DNA from: Arthrobacter sp. efr-133-R2A-120
GTDB lineage: Bacteria; Actinomycetota; Actinomycetes; Actinomycetales; Micrococcaceae
Reading direction: 5' to 3'
Length of the DNA stretch: 56,090 nt
Assembly (NCBI RefSeq): GCF_030209835.1
Contig: NZ_JARVRF010000063.1
Coordinates: 1-56,090, forward strand
This document shows positions 7,692 through 15,124 of the stretch, piece after piece. The position numbers and the translations under genes were made by a program. How positions within the stretch are numbered: position 1 is the first letter of the stretch; each line of letters starts with the position of its first letter. The notes under the pieces were generated by a model. That model did not search any database, had not been told where the DNA came from, and saw only the letters and a list, made by a program, of their open reading frames with translations.

Positions 7692-8584
7692 GTCCCCCCG
7701 TTGTTTTGAGCCTTGCCTTGTGCGTTGCTTCCGGCGTGAGCCGAGCCCGCAGCGGCGGCTTGGCGTTCCGCGAGTTTTCGCAGCCCGGCCTTCCGTGGCA
7801 CTTTCACGGGCTCCGGCCAGCGTGGGCCAAGGCTGTCCCCGAGCGTGACACCGCGAAGCTTCCGGCCGAACAAGGGCAGCACCCAGTCGTTCACCCAGCG
7901 GCGTTGACGCCGTACCCAATCGCGCAACCTGAGCCGTTGCGGCGGTTCCCAGTCCTTGGGCGAGAACTTATGCGGTACGCCGAGGTGATCAAGTACCTGC
8001 GCCGCCATGTATTTGTGCCCGGCTTTGGACATGTGGAGGCGGTCCGAGGCCCACATCCGGCGGTCGTGGTAAGCGTCAAGGCACCAATAATCCACCAGCA
8101 CGGCCCCGTACTTGGCGGCCAGTTCGCGGACGCGCTCGTTGTAGAGGGCATTCCGCTTCTTGAAGGGTTCCAGCACGGCCGAGACCTTGACGTCGTACCC
8201 CGTGAACAAGACCAAGGTGGCTCCCGTGGCTGCGAGGCGGGCCACGAGTCTTTCGTACTCGGCCATGAGCAGGTCCATGTCCGTGCCGAAGTCCAGGATG
8301 TCGTTGCCGCCAGCGTAAAGCGTGATGAGAGTGGGTTCCATGGCCAACGCGCGGTCCAATTGCTCTTCGACGATATGGCGGAGCCGCTTGCTCCGCACGG
8401 CAAGATTGGCGTACTCCCAGCCCGGTTCGGCCTTGGCCAGTTTCTCGGCGACGCGGTCGGCCCAGCCCCGGACGCCGTTCGGTAGGGCCTCGTTCCGGTC
8501 CCCCACGCCCTCGGTGAAGGAATCGCCCAAGGCAACAAACCGCCGTCGTCCGTTCTGGTCTGCATCAAGCACGTTCCCAGCCAC
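7688..8584 (-). CDS. SGNH/GDSL hydrolase (copy 3)
   Basis: The 298-residue SGNH hydrolase has FVALGDSFTEG (block I), LYAGGNDI (block III) and DRLHMS (block V). It is closest to copy 2 by eye and is translationally coupled to it by ATGA. The C-terminus is an extra Lys/Ala/Gly-rich tail (about 30 residues) absent in copy 1. There is no export signal, so an intracellular or surface-lipid substrate cannot be decided. The gene is first in a two-gene operon and sits next to an intergenic repeat patch (8637-8731). Confidence 0.9.
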   Translation of the reverse strand: MAGNVLDADQNGRRRFVALGDSFTEGVGDRNEALPNGVRGWADRVAEKLAKAEPGWEYANLAVRSKRLRHIVEEQLDRALAMEPTLITLYAGGNDILDFGTDMDLLMAEYERLVARLAATGATLVLFTGYDVKVSAVLEPFKKRNALYNERVRELAAKYGAVLVDYWCLDAYHDRRMWASDRLHMSKAGHKYMAAQVLDHLGVPHKFSPKDWEPPQRLRLRDWVRRQRRWVNDWVLPLFGRKLRGVTLGDSLGPRWPEPVKVPRKAGLRKLAERQAAAAGSAHAGSNAQGKAQNNGGT

Positions 8585-8636
8585 GACGCCAGCGTAGCCC
8601 CGCCCGGTTGCCCGCCGGCAAAGCCCAGGTTAATTC

Positions 8637-8731
8637 GACGCTCGCTCACCTGTAGCGCCTTTCGGCCGGACGCTCGCTCACCTGTGATGAGGGAGCGTTC
8701 CCGCTTTCGGCCGCATACGTGAGCGAGCGTC
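8637..8731. repeat. Dispersed intergenic repeat, GACGCTCGCTCACCT family
   Basis: Two direct copies of GACGCTCGCTCACCT (8637-8651 and 8669-8683) are followed by an inverted copy ACGTGAGCGAGCGTC (8717-8731), so the patch can fold. The same core returns at 14047-14141 and four times in tandem at 14996-15120, always between genes. Confidence 0.85.
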
Positions 8732-8742
8732 GGAGGGGCGGG

Positions 8743-9870
8743 TCAGAGTTCAGCTTTCCCCTTGCGCCAGTAGCCCATGAACGCCACCTGCTTCCGGTCG
8801 ATCCCCACATCCCGGACAAGATACCGGCGTAGCTCTTTGATGACCCCTGCCTCGCCTGCTATCCAGGCGTAGAACGGCAAAGCGCCAGCGGGAAGGCCCG
8901 GGTTGCGGCTCGCTTCGATCGCGGCCGTGTCCATCCGCAGCGGCGTTTCCCACAAGATGTCCTGGTCAACGTTGACGTCTTCGGGTTCAGGGCCGGCGGC
9001 GCCGTCGAGCGAGACGATGCCAACCCACCCCGGGACGGGTACAGCTCCGCGGACGGCTTCCTTGAGCAACTCACCGTGGGGTCGGGACCGGCCGAGCGCC
9101 GCGCCGCGCGCGAGCCAGGTGATTTGGATGTCGGCGTCTGTGGCGAGGTCTTGGAAATCGCCGGCCTCGGGCACCTCAAGGAAGGCATGCCCTGTGATTT
9201 CCGCGGGCAGGGACTCCAGGATCGCGCCGATGGCGGGGACTGCTGTTTCGTCGCCGGCAAGGAGGACCCGTTGCGCCAAGCCGGGACGCCATTCGATGCC
9301 GGAGTATGTTTCGGCGGTGACGCAGTGGGCTGCCCGGTTGTTAGGGCCGATGATGGTGATCGAATCCCCCGGTTTCGCGGCGAGCGCCCAGTTGGCCGCA
9401 GGGCCGCCTGTCAGGTGAGCCGCACCGCCGTCGACGCCGGGCCGCGCCGCGCCGCCGCTAGCGCCGCGGGTGCCACCACCACCGCCGCCGTCGTCGTCGT
9501 CGAAGTGCATCACGAAGTCGACGTCGATTTCCGGGTAAACGGCGTCGAGCCTCTCGTTCCGCACCGTGTAGGTCCGCATCGATCCGCGCACCGCGGAATC
9601 CATCGCCAACCACTCTTGGTACCAACCGGCGTCGCCCGTGTTGAAGGCGGGCAACGGCAGTGGGCGACTGTCGCCGTCGAGCGAGGGAATCATGAGTTTG
9701 ATGCGCAGGTCCAGGGTGTTCCCCGAAACCCCGAATCCGCGCAGGCAATATCCCCCGAAGGTGATGCGCCGGAAATTGGGCCCTAGATCCTCGACGGCGG
9801 TGACAGTGACGTCGAAGGCCAGGGTCATCGGCTCCGTGATGGCGTTCCGCACAGCGGCGTCTGCGTTCAT
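8743..9870 (-). CDS. Siderophore-interacting protein (NADPH ferric-siderophore reductase)
   Basis: The 375-residue flavoprotein probably reduces imported ferric siderophore in the cytoplasm and so releases iron. The FAD motif RTYTVR is at residues 99-104; GDETAVPAIGAILESLP starts the NAD(P)H-binding half, and the C-terminus YAWIAGEAGVIKELRRYL and FMGYWRKGKAE is typical of the SIP family. A poly-Asp/poly-Gly insert at about residues 124-160 (DDDDGGGGGG) separates the FAD domain strands and is unusual. It is the last gene of the uptake operon, with its ATG overlapping the ATPase stop (ATGA). Confidence 0.94.
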   Translation of the reverse strand: MNADAAVRNAITEPMTLAFDVTVTAVEDLGPNFRRITFGGYCLRGFGVSGNTLDLRIKLMIPSLDGDSRPLPLPAFNTGDAGWYQEWLAMDSAVRGSMRTYTVRNERLDAVYPEIDVDFVMHFDDDDGGGGGGTRGASGGAARPGVDGGAAHLTGGPAANWALAAKPGDSITIIGPNNRAAHCVTAETYSGIEWRPGLAQRVLLAGDETAVPAIGAILESLPAEITGHAFLEVPEAGDFQDLATDADIQITWLARGAALGRSRPHGELLKEAVRGAVPVPGWVGIVSLDGAAGPEPEDVNVDQDILWETPLRMDTAAIEASRNPGLPAGALPFYAWIAGEAGVIKELRRYLVRDVGIDRKQVAFMGYWRKGKAEL

Positions 9871-10706
9871 GATGCGAACTCCAATTCGAGGGGTGTTGCG
9901 GGAGCGGCGGTGTGGTGGCGGCCGATCGGGAGAATGAGCGGGGTGCCCGAAATTGGATCCGGAACCACCCGGGCCTCCAAGCCAAAAACTTCGCGAACCA
10001 GGTCCTCGGTGACCACTGCGAGTGCGGGCCCTTCGGCGACGATTGCCCCTGCCTTCATGGCGATGACGTGGTCCGCGTAGCGCGCGGCCAGGTTGAGGTC
10101 GTGCAACACGATGGCCACGGTGGTTCCGCGGCTGCGGTTAAGATCGGTGACCAGGTCCAGCACCTCCACTTGGTGTGCCAGGTCAAGGTAGGTGGTGGGC
10201 TCGTCGAGGAGCAGGACGTCCGTCTCTTGTGCCAGGGCCATGGCGATCCATACCCTTTGGCGTTGCCCGCCGGACAATTCATCGATGTTCCGTTCAGCAA
10301 GCTCAAGAGTAGAAGTGGTCTCGAGTGCGCGCTGTACCGCGAGATCATGCAACGACAGGTCACCAGTCCTCCAACTGCGGAAGAATCCTTGGTGCGGATA
10401 CCGTCCGCGGCCCACGAGTTCGCGGACGGTGATGCCGTCCGGGGCAAGGGGGTGTTGCGGAAGGAGGCCGAGCGTGCGGGCGAGTTCGCGGGCCGGGCGG
10501 GAGTGGATGTCCTTGCCATCCAAGGTGACGACGCCGGTGCTCGGCTTCAAGAGCCTGGAGAGCCCTCGGAGCAAGGTGGATTTTCCGCAGGCGTTGGCGC
10601 CCACGATCATGGTCACTTTGCCTTCGGGGATATGCGTCGAGAGTCCTTCGACCACCCTTCGCTGCTCGTATTGGAGCGTCAAGCCGCGTGCGCTCAGTTG
10701 TGCCAT
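9867..10706 (-). CDS. Iron-siderophore ABC transporter ATPase (FepC/FecE type)
   Basis: The 279-residue ATP-binding subunit drives siderophore import. Walker A is GANACGKST (with Cys in place of the common Gly), Q-loop LLPQHPLAPDG, signature LSGGQRQRVWIAMAL, Walker B VLLLDEPT, H-loop IVLHDLN. The start at 10706 (MAQLSARGL) is one base beyond the upstream permease stop; an earlier in-frame start would overlap the permease deeply with nonconserved residues. It partners with the two FecCD permeases upstream. Confidence 0.95.
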   Translation of the reverse strand: MAQLSARGLTLQYEQRRVVEGLSTHIPEGKVTMIVGANACGKSTLLRGLSRLLKPSTGVVTLDGKDIHSRPARELARTLGLLPQHPLAPDGITVRELVGRGRYPHQGFFRSWRTGDLSLHDLAVQRALETTSTLELAERNIDELSGGQRQRVWIAMALAQETDVLLLDEPTTYLDLAHQVEVLDLVTDLNRSRGTTVAIVLHDLNLAARYADHVIAMKAGAIVAEGPALAVVTEDLVREVFGLEARVVPDPISGTPLILPIGRHHTAAPATPLELEFAS

Positions 10707-10707
10707 G

Positions 10708-11727
10708 TCAGGCTTCCTTTCGGTTGGACGTGGCCAGGAGCCACAGCAGGAATGGAGCACCGAGGGCGCCGGTAATGACGCCGACCGGCAGGACGGTACC
10801 GGCCAGAATCAGGGGTGCCACGTTGTACGCGAAATAGTCGGCCGCGAGGACGATCAAGGCGCCAGTGAACGCCGACGCCGGGAGGCTGGGCCACCCGACA
10901 ACCCGCCGCGCGATCGGCCCGGCAAGGAAGGCGACGAAGGCAACCGGCCCGGCAGCCGCCGTCGCCACTGCTGCGAGCGCGACGGCGGTGATCACCAGTC
11001 CGAAACGTACGGCGTTCACGCGGATTCCCAGTCCGGCCGCGGCGTCGTCCCCGAGTTCGAGCATGCGCAGCGGTCCGGCGAGGAGGGCTAGGGCGGGAAC
11101 GAGCACCGCGAGCGAAGCGAGGAGGACGCCCACGCGCTCCCAATTGGCTGAATTCAGGGAACCGTTGAGCCAAATGAGGGCCTCGGAGGCTGTCCGGATG
11201 TCCGCCCAGGTCATGAGGAAGTTCACCACCGCCCCCAATGCGGCGGCGATACCTACTCCGGCGAGGATCAGTCGATTGCCTGCCGCGTTCGTGCGCCGGC
11301 TGCCCGAGCCGCCGCGCGAAATGGCGTAGATGACAACAGCGACGCCGATCGCACCAGCGAGCGCGGCTGCGGACACGGCGGCACCGGATGCGCCGAACAC
11401 GACAATGGCCAGGACCGCCGCAGCGCTCGCACCGTAACTGATGCCGATGACGTCGGGGCTTGCGAGCGGGTTGCGGAGCATGGTCTGGAAGAGCCCGCCC
11501 GAGAGGCCAAACGCGACACCGATCAAGATTCCGAGCACGGCCCTTGGCAGTTTGTTCTCCATGACGATGAAGCTTGCGCCCGGGATCTTCTCGCCGCCCG
11601 CCAGCTGGACCGCAATTATCCTGAAGAAATCGGGGATGGTGACCGTGTAGCTGCCAAGGAGCACGGTCACCGCAAAGAGGATGACGACGCCGGCGCCCAG
11701 GAGTGCGGTCCTGCTGCGGGGGTTCAT
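10708..11727 (-). CDS. Iron-siderophore ABC permease, FecCD family (second)
   Basis: The 339-residue permease has eight or more hydrophobic helices and the family motifs PRAVLGILIGVAFGLSGGLFQTMLRNPLASPDVIGIS near the N-terminus and GPVAFVAFLAGPIARRVVG toward the C-terminus. It forms the membrane channel as a heterodimer with the product of 11724-12860. The ATG at 11727 overlaps the stop of the first permease (ATGA), which decides the start. Confidence 0.95.
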   Translation of the reverse strand: MNPRSRTALLGAGVVILFAVTVLLGSYTVTIPDFFRIIAVQLAGGEKIPGASFIVMENKLPRAVLGILIGVAFGLSGGLFQTMLRNPLASPDVIGISYGASAAAVLAIVVFGASGAAVSAAALAGAIGVAVVIYAISRGGSGSRRTNAAGNRLILAGVGIAAALGAVVNFLMTWADIRTASEALIWLNGSLNSANWERVGVLLASLAVLVPALALLAGPLRMLELGDDAAAGLGIRVNAVRFGLVITAVALAAVATAAAGPVAFVAFLAGPIARRVVGWPSLPASAFTGALIVLAADYFAYNVAPLILAGTVLPVGVITGALGAPFLLWLLATSNRKEA

Positions 11728-12860
11728 AGCGAGGCCCCCTTGCCCCGGCGGACGAGCCACACGAAGACGGGAGCACCGACGATGGCCGTCATGATGCCCG
11801 CGGGAACTTCGCCCGGCAGCAGCACCACGCGGCCGATCACGTCCGAAACCAGCAGGAGTGCCGGTGCGAGAACCATCGAGAACGGCAGGATCCAGCGGTA
11901 GTCCGGGCCCGTAAAGAAGCGCACGGCATGTGGAACCACGAGTCCGACGAATCCGATGGGACCAGCCAACGCCGTGGCCGATCCGCAGAGCAGCACGATT
12001 CCGAGCGCGGTGACGCCCCTGGCCAGCACCACATTCTGGCCGAGTCCGCGGGCAACGTCGTCACCGAGGGCCAGGCTGTTGAGGATCCGGCCGCTGCCCA
12101 GCACGATCAACGCCCCAAGCAGCAGGAACGGCAGCCCGGTCAACACCACCGACCAGTCGTTGCCGGCGATTCCACCCACCTGCCAGAAACGGAAGCGGTC
12201 CAGGGTGTCCTGGCTCGAAACCAGGATGACGTTCATCAACGAGTAGAGTCCCGCGCTCAGCGCCGCCCCCGCTAAAGCGAGCTTCACCGGCGTCGCACCG
12301 TCCCGTCCCATCAACGCAATCAGATAGACGACGACGGCGGCCGCCGCGGCACCGACGAAAGCGAACCAGATGTAGCCGCTCGCCCCCGAGATACCGAAAA
12401 GGTAGATCCCGGCGACCACAGCCAGTGCCGCCCCCGCGTTGACGCCCATGATGCCCGGGTCGGCCAGGGGGTTCCGGGAGACTCCCTGCATCGCGGCGCC
12501 CGCAAGGCCGAGGGCAGCTCCCGCGACGAGGCCGAGCACCGTGCGTGGAATGCGGGTGTGGACCACCGCGTGGTTGCCGTCATCGGGATTGAACTGTGTG
12601 AGTGCCTGCCAGACGGTTTCAATGGACATGTCCCTGGCACCGATCGCGAGCGAGGCCGCACAGACAAGCGCAAGCACGACGACGGCGGCCACCAGCCAGG
12701 TGGCGCGGTTGCCGCGTCCCCGGCCCCCGACGTCGGGCCCGGCCTTCGCGCGAACTGGCAGGTGTTGCCCTTTGGAGGCGATTTGACGGTCATGAGCTGC
12801 CAGTTCGCGCGCAGTTCCGCCCGCGGAAGGTGGGCCCGCCGTCGTCGTGCTCTGTGTCAT
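11724..12860 (-). CDS. Iron-siderophore ABC permease, FecCD family (first)
   Basis: The 378-residue membrane subunit has an unusually long polar N-terminus of about 50 residues before the first helix (WLVAAVVVLALVCAASLAIG). Family motifs are PRTVLGLVAGAALGLAGAAMQGVSRNPLADPGIMGVN and GPIGFVGLVVPHAVRFFTGPDYRW. The start could be internal (no in-frame Met until later), so the true N-terminus is uncertain. It lies 13 bases after the binding-protein gene in the same operon. Confidence 0.95.
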   Translation of the reverse strand: MTQSTTTAGPPSAGGTARELAAHDRQIASKGQHLPVRAKAGPDVGGRGRGNRATWLVAAVVVLALVCAASLAIGARDMSIETVWQALTQFNPDDGNHAVVHTRIPRTVLGLVAGAALGLAGAAMQGVSRNPLADPGIMGVNAGAALAVVAGIYLFGISGASGYIWFAFVGAAAAAVVVYLIALMGRDGATPVKLALAGAALSAGLYSLMNVILVSSQDTLDRFRFWQVGGIAGNDWSVVLTGLPFLLLGALIVLGSGRILNSLALGDDVARGLGQNVVLARGVTALGIVLLCGSATALAGPIGFVGLVVPHAVRFFTGPDYRWILPFSMVLAPALLLVSDVIGRVVLLPGEVPAGIMTAIVGAPVFVWLVRRGKGASL

Positions 12861-12873
12861 GTCAGGCGTATCG

Positions 12874-13944
12874 CTACTTGGCGGCCGCGTCGGCGCCCTT
12901 GGCGAGCTGGGGCAGGAACATGTCCAGTGCCCACGGCAGGCTCAGGGGCGAGGATGCGGAGATCGCCAGGGTGAGGGTGTTGTCGGAGTCGGCGACCAGG
13001 GCGCCCTTCTTGATGGCGGGGATCTGGCCCAGCAGGGGGTCCTGCATGATTTGGTCAGTGGTTTTGGAATCCGGCACCCAGGTCACGAAGACGTCCGAGA
13101 AAAGCTCGTTGGCCTTTTCGGCGGACCACGGAACGAAAAATTCCTTGGAGCCCTTGCTGGCGTTCTGCACCACGGGGGCGAGCGTCATGCCGATTTCGGA
13201 GAGGAAACGCGGTCGGTTGTCGTTGGCTGTGTAGACGTTGACGCCGTCGCCCTTCGCAGGCTCAAGGTTGCCGTAGATGAAGGACTTGCCGGCGAGCTGC
13301 GGGAACGCCGAAACCTTGTTCTTGATGGTGGCTTCAGTGTCCGAGACGAGCTTGGCTGCCTCCGGGGTTTTTCCGAGGGCCTTGCCGATGATGGTGGTCG
13401 CATCCTGCCACGACGTGCCATACGCGAGTTCGGGCTGCGCCACCACGGGGGCAATTTCGGAGAGCTTCTTGTAGTCCGCCTCGGTCAGGCCGGAATAGGC
13501 GGCAAGGATGACGTCCGGTGCCAGCTTGGCGATCTCCGTGAAGTTGATGCCGTCGGCCTCGGAGAACTGGGCTGGCGCCTTCGCGGTGCCAAAGCCGGCA
13601 CCCAACTTCTCAAGCGCGGCGTCCTTCCAGGGGGTGGAACCCTTGCCGTTGTTGCCCCATTCGTTTTTCGGGACCCCGACGGGCACGACGCCGAGAGCCA
13701 AGGCGACGTCGTCGTTGACCCACGAGACGGTTACCACGCGTTGCGGTTGCGACTTGATGGTGGTCTCACCGAAGACGTTCTTGATAGTGACCGGGAACTG
13801 GCCGCTGGAGGCCGGCGTTGTCGCAGAACTGGCGGTTGTTGAGCCGGTCGAGCAAGCGGTGAGTGACAGTGCGACGGCGGCAAGGGCTGCGGTCGCTGCA
13901 CCTGCGGTCTTCAGCAGGGCACGGCGTGAGGGGCGGGAAGCCAC
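12874..13944 (-). CDS. Iron-siderophore substrate-binding lipoprotein
   Basis: The 356-residue class III (FepB/FecB-like) binding protein has an RRALLKTAG N-region, a hydrophobic core and lipobox LTAC at about residue 31, followed by a Ser/Thr-rich linker. The body has the usual strands QRVVTVSW, LAPDVILAAYSGLTEADYKKLSEIAPVV. It captures a ferric siderophore (identity not predictable) and delivers it to the FecCD permeases. It is first in the operon and directly follows an IdeR/DtxR-like box, so iron should repress it. The twin Arg at the N-terminus might allow Tat export. Confidence 0.95.
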   Translation of the reverse strand: MASRPSRRALLKTAGAATAALAAVALSLTACSTGSTTASSATTPASSGQFPVTIKNVFGETTIKSQPQRVVTVSWVNDDVALALGVVPVGVPKNEWGNNGKGSTPWKDAALEKLGAGFGTAKAPAQFSEADGINFTEIAKLAPDVILAAYSGLTEADYKKLSEIAPVVAQPELAYGTSWQDATTIIGKALGKTPEAAKLVSDTEATIKNKVSAFPQLAGKSFIYGNLEPAKGDGVNVYTANDNRPRFLSEIGMTLAPVVQNASKGSKEFFVPWSAEKANELFSDVFVTWVPDSKTTDQIMQDPLLGQIPAIKKGALVADSDNTLTLAISASSPLSLPWALDMFLPQLAKGADAAAK

Positions 13945-13971
13945 GGGACTCCTTAGGTAAGTGATGCAAAC

Positions 13972-13990
13972 CTAAGTAAGGCTAGCCTAC
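13972..13990 (-). promoter_or_regulatory. IdeR/DtxR iron box upstream of the siderophore operon
   Basis: CTAAGTAAGGCTAGCCTAC matches 14 of 19 positions of the DtxR/IdeR consensus TTAGGTTAGGCTAACCTAA, including the central AGGCTA and CCTA. It lies 28 bases upstream of the binding-protein start. A second inverted repeat, TTAGGT (13953-13958) and ACCTAA (13970-13975), abuts it. Iron-loaded regulator bound here would block the operon promoter. Confidence 0.8.
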
Positions 13991-14490
13991 CCTTCGAATA
14001 ATTACGAAACGTTTGCGTCGCTTAATTCGCTTCGCTTGGACCCCCCGATGCTCGCTCACGTATCGCGGCCAAAACGCGGACGCTCCCTCACATCTAGTGA
14101 GCGACCGTCGTCAGTAAATGCCCCAAAAGTGAGCGGACGTCAGGGCTCGCCGCGACTAGAACGCACGGGATCCTTTGGACACCGGGTACCGCATTTGCAA
14201 AGATGACAGAGCCGGTTGATTCAACGAACTGGCCAGGGCCGTGAAAGCGGCGAAGATCGAGAGGATGAGCATGCGCACTACACACGTTGGCACTGCCATG
14301 GTTGGCGAGGTGGCCGTTTTGGCCTGCTTTGCAGCCCCCTCTACGTCGGCCATCCCGCTCGGCGGTCAGGGGAACTAACCCCGCCGTCCCTGCACTAGAA
14401 GCACGCTAAGGTTCCTTTGCCGTGCCCTCGGATCGCCAGACGCCAGCGTCCTTGCTCTTCGGAGCCCACACGATCTGAAAGAACTTTGCC
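13991..14490. other. Intergenic region between the siderophore operon and the FBP gene
   Basis: About 500 bp without a gene I can support. It holds a repeat patch (14047-14141). Beyond it is a short leftward frame whose last 38 residues read like a secreted small protein (MLILSIFAAFTALASSLNQP, ending at 14156) but with no ribosome site, and the same DNA read rightward gives a competing 38-codon frame from 14265. I list neither as a gene. The promoter for the FBP gene should lie at about 14400-14490. Confidence 0.4.
14047..14141. repeat. Dispersed intergenic repeat, GACGCTCGCTCACCT family (diverged)
   Basis: Diverged copies GATGCTCGCTCACGT (14047-14061), GACGCTCCCTCACAT (14079-14093), AGTGAGCGACCGTCG (14096-14110) and AGTGAGCGGACGTC (14128-14141) form two opposed pairs. 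The layout resembles 8637-8731: forward copies followed by inverted ones. Confidence 0.75.
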
Positions 14491-14985
14491 GTGCAGAAAA
14501 TCACCGCTCAACAAATCCGTTCCTCATTCATCAATGCGAGCCGCTCGGAGGCCGCCAAACTCAGCCTCCCGAAGGACTTTGATTCCCTCGACTGGGCCAA
14601 CCTCGAATTCCTTGGCTGGCGCGACGAAAAGATGCCCATGCGGGGCTACCTCGTCCTCCCGAACGATGATTCCCTCACTGGCATCATGCTGCGCGCACCC
14701 GAGGGAGGCTCCGGCAGGAAGCGCTCGGTCCTTTGCGAACTGTGCCGCGACGTGTTTTCCAAGGACGATGTCTATCTTTGGGTTGCCAAGCGCGCGGGCC
14801 AATCGGGTCGCGACGGCAACACCGTGGGGACGTTGATCTGTGCAGAATTCGGCTGCTGCGCCAACGTCCGGAAGGAGCCCCCGGCGAATGAGATCAATCC
14901 CGACCCGGCCGCCGTCGTCATTCGCCAAATCGCCGGGCTACAGTCCCGGACCGCCAAGTTCCTGGGGCGGGTCCAAGGAAAGTAG
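14491..14985 (+). CDS. FBP domain protein (treble-clef zinc finger, EF-G-binding-like)
   Basis: The 164-residue protein matches the FBP C-terminal domain family related to FusB/fibronectin-binding-protein zinc fingers. The four zinc ligands are visible as C82-x-x-C85 (VLCELC) and C117 with C122 or C123 (LICAEFGCC). FusB-type members bind elongation factor G and rescue it from fusidic acid; for stand-alone actinobacterial copies the role is unproven, so ribosome or EF-G binding is inference. It converges on jetC across a four-unit tandem repeat. Confidence 0.75.
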   Translation: MQKITAQQIRSSFINASRSEAAKLSLPKDFDSLDWANLEFLGWRDEKMPMRGYLVLPNDDSLTGIMLRAPEGGSGRKRSVLCELCRDVFSKDDVYLWVAKRAGQSGRDGNTVGTLICAEFGCCANVRKEPPANEINPDPAAVVIRQIAGLQSRTAKFLGRVQGK

Positions 14986-14995
14986 CCGGTCCGCC

Positions 14996-15120
14996 GGAAA
15001 CCGGACATAGGTGAGCGAGCGTCAGCCGGAAACCGGCGATAGGTGAGCGAGCGTCCCGGGGAAACCCGACATAGGTGAGCGAGCGTCCGGGGGGAAACCC
15101 GACATAGGTGAGCGGGCGTC
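14996..15120. repeat. Four-copy tandem repeat of about 32 bp
   Basis: Units start at 14996, 15028, 15060 and 15093. Each has a conserved 28-bp part, GGAAACC followed by a variable C/G pair, then ATAGGTGAGCGAGCGTC, and a 4-5 bp joint. Unit 4 has GCGGGCGTC. It fills the gap between two convergent stops (FBP and jetC). The core GGTGAGCGAGCGTC is the same as in the patches at 8637-8731 and 14047-14141. The joints are too short for CRISPR spacers. Confidence 0.9.
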
Positions 15121-15124
15121 GGGG

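Noticed and set aside
14156..14353. Small leftward frame of 65 codons with a hydrophobic stretch
   Set aside because: No ribosome site, competing frames on the other strand and no known family. Not enough to call a gene.
14996..15120. CRISPR array
   Set aside because: The units are spaced by only 4-5 bases, there are no unique spacers of about 30 bp and no cas genes. It is a simple tandem repeat.
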